A stretch of 64,000 nt of DNA from contig OZ012690.1 in assembly GCA_963942565.1 (NCBI GenBank), forward strand, positions 20,313,629 to 20,377,628, given 5' to 3'. Below the pieces are notes generated by a model. That model saw only the letters and a program-made list of their open reading frames with translations. It was not told where the DNA came from and made no database searches. Below are positions 55,280 to 64,000 of the stretch, piece by piece. Positions within the stretch are counted from its first letter, which is position 1. Each line of letters starts with the position of its first letter. The position numbers were made by a program, and so were the translations under genes. This stretch comes from Maea johnstoni (taxonomy: Eukaryota; Annelida; Polychaeta; Spionida; Magelonidae).

Positions 55280-55600
55280 ATGTTGCGTAAGGCAAACTGG
55301 AGAGATTATGATAACCAGTTTAGAGTTTACAGGGAATATTCCAACTATCCATGGGATATAGTATGCATTGAGCGGGATGCCTATTACTACAGCAATAATG
55401 ATAATATATTCTTTGGTACTAGGCCTTTACATTTTTCACTCAAATGCAGGAACCACCCCCCCCCCCCCACAACCCTTGTGTGGACAAGCAATACGAGTGC
55501 CCATAGGCCACTGCTTTGCCTATAACCAGCCCCGCAAGCATTGTACAAATCCCGGGTGTACATACAAAACATACCTGCCCCACATGTAATGAGAGGCACC
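55280..55600 (+). other. Ngaro gag-like region
   Basis: Readable segments include WRDYDNQFRVYRE and, near 55510-55590, a cysteine-histidine-rich part with CFAYNQPRKHC and NPGCTYKT, similar to the zinc-binding end of DIRS/Ngaro gag proteins. It is a fossil and not a working gene. Confidence 0.6.
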
Positions 55601-55839
55601 CTGGGTATGTTCATGGTAAGCAAGGGACTACTCCAGAAAGCCATCAGTCAGCAATGCCTAGCATGGTACGCCCAGAGGTTCTAAGTATGAAATTACAGGA
55701 CTTTCCAAAGTGGGATTTCATATTTCAGGGATTTATGATTGACTTTTGTGGCCCAGATACACCTATATCTTCCCACAATGCAACTTCAGCAGGCCCATTT
55801 TTCCATCCCCCTCTTTCAACTGCAGAGCTGAATTAGACT

Positions 55840-56440
55840 CCTGGCAGGACTGACACAAACTCATGCTAAGAGAATTAAAATCTCTCAATGGCAAATTGCA
55901 GTAACAGCAGTCGAAATACCAGGTAAAGCATTCCTGCGTAGATTGCATGACCTAACCATTGGTGTCAAGAAGCCAATGTATTTTATCAAATTACTAAGGG
56001 GATTTCCCAGGACCTAGCCATGTGGGCAGCTTTCCCTGATAATTACAATGACTATTACCATTATAAGAGAACCTTCCCATGGGGACTTTAGATGTACTCT
56101 GATGCATCTAAATTGGGTTTTTGGAGCAACTTTTGGGTCAATAGATACAGGCCAAATGGCCTCAGAGCATGGGCCATCTGAACATAGCCATTCCAGAACT
56201 ATATCCCATTCATATCCTTGGTAGCATTTTTGCTCATAAGTTGAAGAATACATTTCATCGTGATAACAGAGCTGTTGTTCTGATGATCAATGGCCAAACT
56301 TCCAGAGACAACACCATCATGTCACTAGTGCTAGCCAATTTACATCTTATAGCAGACCACATCCCTGGCATAAAACATATGTTAACAGATGTCATTTCTC
56401 CTTTCCAGTCATTGGAAAAGCTGCTATGCAATGCAATCTA
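55840..56440 (+). other. Ngaro reverse transcriptase/RNase H region
   Basis: Segments such as MYSDASKLGFWSNFW near 56090, DNRAVVLMINGQTSRDN near 56265 and LIADHIPGIKHMLTD near 56350 match the RNase H part of DIRS-like elements (DAS, DN and HxPG motifs). The thumb part precedes it. Confidence 0.7.
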
Positions 56441-57300
56441 GTTGCATACCTCTGCCAGCTCATCTACTACCGAAAACTTTCCATTATGACTAGATGGCTG
56501 TTAGGGGCCTCCCTACAGCCATCCACAGATGCAGCATACACTCGATAATGGTCACAATTCTGCAGATTTTAGAGGACCAATAATGCAAACATACTATCCG
56601 TGTCACAACAGGATATCACATTATTTATAGTGTACCTCTTCCAGCTAGGCCTTAATGCCAATACAATTAGGCCTCATATTTATATGATATCATTATTTCC
56701 ACAGCATTTTTGGTGACCAAAGCCTTACAAGGTGCAGCGAAGATAGGTCCCAAGACTCAAAATGTATTACAGCCAATTACTGGGGTTATACTTCATGGGT
56801 TGTTGAGAGCTATTCCTTTTGCAGCATCCCTGCGCAAACACCAGCTGCTGTACTCAATATTGTTTCTGATTTCACACCATGCATGTATGCAAGAATGTGA
56901 GGTTGTGCACTCTGGTACATCCTCTCATACACTCCAGGTGAGTTAAATAAGTGACGTAGAAGGCAAAGAACTTCAGAATTCCAACAGCCAAAAATGGTAT
57001 TAAAAACACAAGATGGGCAGTTTTGTCCTATGGCTGCCTTGCAGGCTTTCTTGAAAATTAGAGGTAAAGATGATGGACCCCCTATTCCTCAAAAAGAACG
57101 GACAACCTCTGAATCGCTCGGAATTTAGCATCTTACCAGAAGGATTGTCTTGAGCTTGATGAACTTCCTGTAAAGCATTCTTTCAGATTTGAGATGGCGA
57201 CACAGTCAGCCGGTGATAAGGCATCAGAGGCCACCATTAAGCAACAGGCAGACTAAAAAACAATGTATACCAAATATACATATGACCATGTCATTTCTCC
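56440..57300 (+). other. Ngaro tyrosine recombinase region
   Basis: Follows RNase H, as expected for DIRS-like elements, which insert with a tyrosine recombinase instead of an integrase. Segments resemble the N-terminal core-binding fold, and a KHSFQI segment near 57176-57195 resembles the HSFRIG box. Clearly decayed. Confidence 0.55.
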
Positions 57301-57422
57301 TTGCCTTAGCTGTAACAACATCCTAGGCTTCTGCATTGGTGCCTGCCATGCAGATGTATTGTTTACAGAGCAGGGCAGGTCTTTATATGGGCTGCCGGTT
57401 TTTGCTTAGCGGCAATAACCTT

Positions 57423-57683
57423 ATGGCGCTCCTTCGAGGGCAGCACCACAAAAATTTAAAAAAGTGTATATCAAATAGTGTAGTGTTGTAGGAAGTGTAT
57501 CATTTTGCTACGTATAAGAATTGGGTGCTTATTCATTTGCACACATGTATTGATTTGCACACAGGTTAAGTAAAAGAGTAGTTTGTCAATATAATACTGT
57601 CACATTGTATTGTCATCCTTATAACTGTGTGCCATTAATAAATTTTATTACCCAATTTCTAGGCGTTGTGTTCTTCTTGCAAA
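57423..57683 (+). repeat. Ngaro repeat B1
   Basis: About 260 bases starting ATGGCGCTCCTTCGAGGG, nearly identical to B2 at 57936-58198. Confidence 0.9.
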
Positions 57684-57893
57684 ATGCACCGGTTGGGATC
57701 AAAAAGAACCCAACTGGGTTTTGCATAAGGAACAGAAAGATTGATTTATTGTCATTGGTGTGGCTGTTCCAAAAACTCACCACCAGGGGGAGGTTGAGTG
57801 CCGACCCCTGAAGGAGTGACACACATATTCCAGGCTCACGCCAATTGGACTGTTTTATCATCAATAGCTACATTTTCATAGCATCTATTTCAA
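57684..57893 (+). repeat. Ngaro repeat A2
   Basis: Second copy of A1, directly after B1. Confidence 0.9.
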
Positions 57894-57935
57894 CACTCCC
57901 TTCCCTCCCTATTACCTGGTGGTAGTAGTATTTAT

Positions 57936-58198
57936 ATGGCGCTCCTTCGAGGGCAGCACCACAAAAATTTAAAAAAGTGTATATCAAATAGTGTAGTGTT
58001 GTAGGAACTGTATCATTTTGCTACGTATAAGAATTGGGTGCTTATTCATTTGCACACATGTATTGATTTGCACACAGGTTAAGTAAAAGAGTAGTTTGTC
58101 AATATAATACTGTCACATTGTATTGTCATCCTTATAACTGTGTGCCATTAATAAATTTTATTACCCAATTTCTAGGCGTTGTGTTCTTCGTGCAAAAT
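57936..58198 (+). repeat. Ngaro repeat B2
   Basis: Second copy of B1, closing the element. An AT array begins at once after it. Confidence 0.9.
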
Positions 58199-58199
58199 A

Positions 58200-58648
<449 letters not shown>

Positions 58649-58739
58649 GACCACACTCGCGTATTACACACACTAGTACCACATAATTCACATATACATA
58701 CGTACGTGCGTGTGTGCGCGAATGAATTCATGTATACTC

Positions 58740-59185
58740 AATACGTAAATACCTACACATACACACATGCATACATACATACATACATGACCATTATACA
58801 TTCACACAAGCATGTATGAACGAACGAACACAAGCACGCCCACACATAAACGTACACATACACACATACATACATACATACATACATGCTTACATACACA
58901 TACATACACATACATACATGCATACATACACCCATACATACATGAAGAGGGAGATTCATACACACAAAAATGCATTTGTTAATTCACATATTAGTCCATG
59001 CCAAAATATATATTCAAGCATGCATACATACATACATACAAACATATATACATACATACATACGTACGTACGTGCATGAGTGCATACGTGCTTGAGGGCT
59101 TACGTGCGTGCTTTTGCTTGCGCCCATCCACCCATTATTACATACCTACCTACGTACACACATGCATAAATACATACATACATTC
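58740..59185 (+). repeat. (CATA)n / CA-rich low-complexity region
   Basis: Imperfect CATA tetranucleotides with ACGT-rich interruptions. Frames rich in His, Tyr and Thr here are artefacts. Confidence 0.93.
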
Positions 59186-59890
59186 ATGTATACGAGGTCT
59201 CACCATAGCATTAAGGTTGTGTTAACTTCGCATACATTCAATAGATGGCAGAACGATACGCCAGGGGATTCTAAACATTACGAGCGTGGCATATTGACAT
59301 TTTGTTTTCACAACTTAACTTGATACCAATCTGTATAATCAGGGCTTAATTCTTAAATCACACCAATCAGTGCTAATTCTTATTGATAACCTGTCACAAT
59401 TGAAATAATTGCAGTAAACAAAGCGTCAATGAAATAACTTTGAACTTGAAGATTGGCTTAATACTTGTCAATGGAAGTCGATTCATATCTGCCAGCACAG
59501 TTAGGTAACCAGCAGGGTTATTACCTATTATTATACCTCACGTGAAGATTCTTGATTCTGGTTGGTCAAGGGCCTTGGATTAATCGTCATGATTTCCTCA
59601 CTCCTTAGAGACAGGCTGTTGTCCTTAACAGCTTATGAAATAGTTGAATAATTCACAGCAACAGCCATGAAATAGTTGAATAATTACCTCTAGCCCAAAG
59701 AAAAGTGACCGCTAGCCCAATCACCTACGGAGTTTGCCGAGTGACCTACCGGTGACACTAGTTCAACAAGGCAGACGACGAGTATTTATCCAAAATCTCT
59801 GGTGTTTGTAATTTTTCCCCCTTTTGTGTTTTGCACTTGTTCGGTATAATAAAATATATGATATCCCTGTGGGGTTTCCACCAGGTATAA
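59186..59890. other. Unassigned sequence
   Basis: No gene is supported. A short direct repeat TGAAATAGTTGAATAATT occurs twice, at about 59636 and 59669. Confidence 0.4.
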
Positions 59891-59891
59891 T

Positions 59892-59952
59892 TCACCCTCG
59901 GGAGGATCGTCGCCATCGGGCTACGCCCTCGAGCGACAATCCATTCTCGGGT
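59892..59952. repeat. GC-rich hairpin, 61 bases
   Basis: CACCCTCGGGAGGATCGTCGC pairs imperfectly with GCGACAATCC and the following TCTCGGGTG, around a short GGGC/GCCC stem. Such hairpins occur near the ends of some invertebrate TIR transposons; this one stands in AT-rich DNA. Confidence 0.6.
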
Positions 59953-60019
59953 GTCATATTTGTACAGTATTCAACCGTATTATATCTTGGGTATACTGTG
60001 TGTAAACGTTGTCTCTGTA

Positions 60020-60390
60020 ACCACTGCCGAAAGTCCCAGATTCAAATCAGAGTCAAAGTATGTGATAGAGTTTCGTATAACTTGGGGTTAGTCAGTGGTT
60101 TCCCCAAGGTACTCTGGTATCCTCTCTATAGTAACTGGCCAGTAAATGGTAGAAAAGGTGACGTTAAACACAATTCAAAATTTCATACCACCACCACCAC
60201 CAGCACACATGGTTCATGAGATGATTTATTCAGCCTAGAATCACTTAAAGCATTCAAAAATGACATGTCCTGACACCTATTATCAGACTTGAGAACTATT
60301 AACATATATAGGTACAGACGTCTAGTTACGTGTGTACATTATCATATATGTATCTAGTTGGTAGTTATGAAGTGGGTCCTTTGGTAAATA
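60020..60390 (+). repeat. tRNA-type SINE-like repeat, copy 2
   Basis: Related to 48690-49140. It has a B-box-like AGATTCAAATC, GGTACTCTGGTATCCTCT, CAGTAAATGGTAGAAAAGG and TGACGTTAAAC, a CCA microsatellite, then ACATGTCCTGACACCTATTA. About two thirds to three quarters of aligned bases match by eye. Confidence 0.6.
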
Positions 60391-61385
60391 ATAAGTTGGC
60401 TGCAAATTGTAACAGGTTATTTTTGACTTAATAAATAAATGAATGTTGGCACTGTATGTCATGGTATCATGCATATGTTTTATCGAATAGCGTCTTTTCG
60501 TCCATTCTCGATTTCTACTACGTTTAGGCTAAATCACAACCAACCTTAGTAAATAGTGGAGAGGCTCACAATACATAGAGGAACCCATTGATCAGCTATT
60601 ACTGTAGAATGGCTACTTTTTCCGTGTAACAATTTTCCCTAATTTTTCATTTCCGGGTGTTTCCGTTTCTAATATCTTCAAATTGAGGACATATGTTTTT
60701 CCCGTTTCTAATTTTTCCGTTTTATGTAGATTTTTAATTTTAGTATACCAAAGAGTAAATAATAATGGGTAAGGACAAGGATTTCTCCGCGTTTTGGACA
60801 TGTACTGTATTGTTTTTTCCTGTGTTGTTTAATCCCGTTTGAAAGCATTCGAGAAAAACGGGGAAATAAAACTCACGGGAAAATTAGCCATACTTATTAA
60901 CAGTAATCAGTAGCACATACTAGTTCCTGTGATACACGGCAAATAACAGTATACTTACATTCTTTACCAGTTACCCCCACAGTAATGAAACATCAAGATT
61001 ATTGGGAAATACACAATGCCTTTATAAAACAGTCCAATTCTATACAGTATTCTACATGAATGCCCACCAACAAGTTGTGTTTCACCCACTAACAAGTCGG
61101 CATGGCCCTGCCTGACAATCTGATCAACTTTTTGTTGTTTATTTTATGCATTATCTATGATAGTACTCTCAATGTTATAACGGATTGGCCTGAATGAATA
61201 GAGGCAATATAAATACTAGTAGCTGTTTACAGAAAAACACTTTTGTTAAAAGTGTTGGACATACATGGGAGATTTGTGTGTATAAGTTATTTTAGATGCA
61301 GTCTGTTCAATATCATGTCGACATCACGCCACTGTATCTCCATAATTAGAGCTGTAAGCTCTGGGAAGGTAAACACGAACAAAAT
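60391..61385. other. Unassigned AT-rich sequence
   Basis: About 1 kb. Only short frames on both strands, none recognisable. Confidence 0.35.
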
Positions 61386-61640
61386 GTGGCATGAACATTT
61401 CATGTATGAAAACGAACTTTTCATGCATGAAATCTGAAATCTCCAAGCATGAAAATGACATTGTCTTGCATGGAAATGATATTTCCATGCCCCAACGTGA
61501 AAATCCTGACCCTAGAATGATTTTGTTACGTCAATAATGTTCATGGGAAATTGGTCTGTACACTATTTCTTGAATGGAATTCTCATCTATAAACACATTT
61601 GGCACAATTTTCCATTTCATGTATGAACATTTCATGCCAC
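61386..61640. repeat. Inverted-repeat element built on CATGAAA
   Basis: GTGGCATGAA at 61386 pairs with TTCATGCCAC ending at 61640, with partial symmetry further in and out. The interior carries many CATGAAA or TTTCATG steps. It is possibly a small MITE; no target duplication is clear. Confidence 0.5.
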
Positions 61641-62551
61641 GATTTCGCACGGGTTAAGCGCCGTTGGCATGAACTGAAATCCAGCATGAGAGTTCCTCAA
61701 TGGTGGATGAAAACTTCGAAAAACCAACTATAGAGGACCCCTAAAAAGCCCTGTCATATTATTCCTGGCGGTGCAGGCCACCATTTGATGTATATACATG
61801 AAGCTTCTAACCTCTACTAATCCAGTTCTAGATCCTGAAATACAAAGGCTGGTTCTGCCTCACTGTTGTCCCACGAATAGAATGCCGACGCACATGTATC
61901 CTTGAGTCTTGATAAATACCTTTAGTCTGAAAAGTTGAAAAAATGATCTTATTTGATCGACCACTATTTCTGTATTTATCCAAACAAATGTGCCCAACTT
62001 CCCTCTCATATTAGTCCAGCATTCATTGCTGGTATATATTTTATTGACCACGTGCTCAGCTTTTACATGCTATGTTTACCAAATGCTGGATGGGGTCATA
62101 AGATAGGCTGTTGTTTATATCCTCATTAAACCTGACTCCACTTACGCCTTGTATAAAAGCGAGCAAAGGTATTATCGATGTAACATCAAGCTTCTCGCTA
62201 CCCTGTACAATGAACACATAGTAAGTTCATTGGAACCCGGAAGAATAGAGTAACGGTGGCCCATCTATAGATTCCTTCCCAATTCATTCCACTCATTCAT
62301 GCGAACCAATGCAAGACAATAGCTAAACCCATTCACACTTTTCTGGAAAGTATCGTCTGCTACTTTCATACTTTTCAAAATAACTCGTGAATTAAGAGAA
62401 ACCCTACAAAATATTTTGAATGAGAGTTGTTATGTGGCTTCTGATAAACATTTCTCTTTCAAATACTTTCCAAAAAATGCTTTTGTAAGTAAAATATTTC
62501 CAAAATTACCATCGCCTGTTTTGGCTGCTCTAAGTGTTAATGGGTTAATGT
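61641..62551. other. Unassigned sequence
   Basis: About 900 bases without a supported gene or repeat. Confidence 0.35.
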
Positions 62552-62730
62552 ATGGGATGACTTGTTATGCCATACAACCTTGACTGGGTTGCTGGATCTC
62601 ATACCAAATATAGCTTTACACAGGAACTCTTATAGCTAATTATAACCTATAGCTAATTATACCCCTAACCTTTGTACTGTAGATTGGTTGAAGCTTATGA
62701 AAGAATCAATCAACGTAATACTTCTATATC
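62552..62730 (+). repeat. Direct repeat pair, copy 1
   Basis: Matches 63542-63712 in the same orientation. Shared blocks include GCCATACAACCTTGAC, CCAAATATAGCTTTACACAG and CTAATTATACCCCTAACC. The interval between starts is about 990 bases. Confidence 0.82.
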
Positions 62731-63070
62731 TTTTGCCTTACTACTCCGCATCATGAGACCATGAATGATGCACTTTATTATGGGTTTTTTGCATCACGAT
62801 TTTATTCAAACAACCTCAGTATTAATTGTATAGTATATTTTTATTTTTATATTGTTCTTCAATTTATATTTGTGATATCATCCAACCATATTGATGTATA
62901 ATTTTTTGTAAAATAACATTTTACAGTCAATAAAGATACAGTACATTAAGCCAGGTCACATTCCATGAAGACCTCCGTGAGACAAAAGGATCTTTGCCGA
63001 TCCCTAAATCCCCACCAAGTTGACAGAGTCTGTAATATTCAACCATTTGCGTGATAAGTAAAAAAAAACT

Positions 63071-63420
63071 GCTTATGTAATAACAACCGCTTACGTAACG
63101 AAAATGTAACCCCTTGTGTTCGACATATACGATGGGTGCATGTGTGAACGCAGAAAAAAATTCAAGATTTTTTTCCAACCGTTTTTCCAAAAACAGCAGA
63201 AAAAAATATTTTTTTTCTTCACCGTTTTTCCAATTTCCAAAACAGCAGAATTTTTTTTTTCTTCACCGTTTTTCCATTTTCAAAAACAGCAGAAAAAAAA
63301 TTGATTTTTTTTCTGCCTTTCACACTTGCACCATGCGTAGACATGCTGCTCGCGTGATAAAATATTAACTGCTTATGTAACACCACTGCTTGTGTAATAC
63401 ACAAAATCCTCTTACGTAAT
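63071..63420. promoter_or_regulatory. Cluster of TTAYGTAA sites around a small minisatellite
   Basis: TTATGTAA at 63073 and 63373, TTACGTAA at 63091 and 63412, and TTGTGTAA at 63390. TTAYGTAA is the palindromic binding consensus of PAR-bZIP/NFIL3-type factors. The two groups flank the repeat at 63130-63340. A binding role is inference; they may simply be transposon repeats. Confidence 0.3.
63130..63340. repeat. Three-unit minisatellite with inverted flanks
   Basis: Units of about 45-50 bases with CACCGTTTTTCC and AAACAGCAGAA (CAGCAG at 63194, 63243 and 63287). The flanks form an imperfect inverted repeat: GATGGGTGCATGTGTGAA at the left and TTTCACACTTGCACCAT at the right. Confidence 0.7.
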
Positions 63421-63541
63421 ATCAAAACAAACTTAAAAAGGAAATAGTTTTTCTATGGTCTTGCAATGCACATATAATGGACCTGCAGTTTGCTACTGCT
63501 TTAAGTCCTTTAGCCACTACCAAACAACTTCCAAGCATCGG

Positions 63542-63712
63542 AATGGGATGGTGTGCTAAGCCATACAACCTTGACGGGGGTTTTCTTTTATCTCGTACCA
63601 AATATAGCTTTACACAGGAACTCTTATAGCTAACTATACACTCTAGCTAATTATACCCCTAACCTTTGTGGATGACTGAAGCTTAATTAAGAATCGATCA
63701 ACATAACACTTC
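63542..63712 (+). repeat. Direct repeat pair, copy 2
   Basis: Second copy of the repeat at 62552-62730. Confidence 0.82.
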
Positions 63713-64000
63713 TTTAGGGATATATAATATGTGAAGGGCGATCGATAAACTCTATTGAAGCTTTTGTGAGAAAAAGGGAATGGTGAGATCTACATGTACC
63801 AGACAAATTATAACCAACTCGTAAAATGACTTCAAAATTATCATTTTAAATGTAAAAGTGACACATAGTTTAAAACACAAAATGACCACACCTGTTGAAT
63901 ATTATTATTTTATTGAGAAAAAAACAATCCAATACAGTAAACTGAACAACAAATAGCTGAGACTTTATGCAGGATCGTTCAGAATTAGCACATCCATTAT

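Larger units (their letters stand above)
51607..58198 (+). mobile_element. Ngaro-type (DIRS-like) tyrosine-recombinase retrotransposon, broken
   Basis: A 6.6-kb element with split direct repeats in the order A1 - coding - B1 - A2 - B2, which is diagnostic for Ngaro-type elements. Recognisable parts are a gag-like region with a zinc-binding segment (about 55280-55600), a reverse transcriptase thumb with RNase H (about 55840-56440) and a tyrosine-recombinase region (about 56440-57300). A large minisatellite fills much of the 5' part. The coding parts are clearly broken, with many breaks. The repeats still match closely (a few differences in 210 bases), so it is not very old. Confidence 0.82.

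Noticed and set aside
59824-60219. 131-residue frame
   Set aside because: It runs across the GC-rich hairpin and the SINE-like repeat into a CCA array; no protein family is visible.

Overview
The window is AT-rich animal DNA, and almost all of it is layered mobile elements. The mix points to a marine invertebrate: L1/Tx1-like, I/Nimb-like and CR1-like LINEs, a BEL/Pao element, a Ngaro-type tyrosine-recombinase element, many TIR DNA transposons and long (AT)n, (TAC)n and (CATA)n arrays. I cannot name the phylum from sequence alone; echinoderm, hemichordate and mollusc all fit. There is no operon-like gene order. Layout: positions 28-8951 and 34443-48199 are two direct copies of one segmental duplication. 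Each copy carries a TatD-like (TATDN2-type) exon, a minus-strand I/Nimb-like LINE, an L1-like LINE lying inside a pogo-like DNA transposon, and a tiny signal-peptide-like first exon. Copy B is longer because it gained two TIR transposons (34854-37302, which splits the TatD exon, and 37626-39570). Copy A lost about 1.1 kb and copy B about 0.7 kb by separate deletions. Between the copies lie a nearly whole BEL/Pao element (9353-15660), more I/Nimb-like LINE copies (16170-17630 and 19080-19560), a tandem satellite (20325-21000), an L1-like LINE with a perfect 12-bp target duplication (21980-23591), a TTAA-flanked transposon (23720-25973), a 200-base assembly gap (26301-26500), an L1-like LINE inserted into another copy of the same family (27145-30600), and a 2.45-kb foldback element with very long inverted repeats (30688-33137). 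Right of copy B, the best host-gene evidence is two phase-matched exons ending in a stop and an AATAAA (49376-50533), coding a protein I do not recognise. These are followed by a CR1-like LINE, then a Ngaro-type element (51607-58198) with the A1...B1-A2-B2 split direct repeats, which carries a 52-bp minisatellite. The last 6 kb holds microsatellites, SINE-like repeats and small inverted or direct repeats, with no gene I can support. Few genes here act together. The biology is serial insertion, duplication and deletion; the host traces are the TatD exon, the signal-peptide exon and the unrecognised terminal exons.
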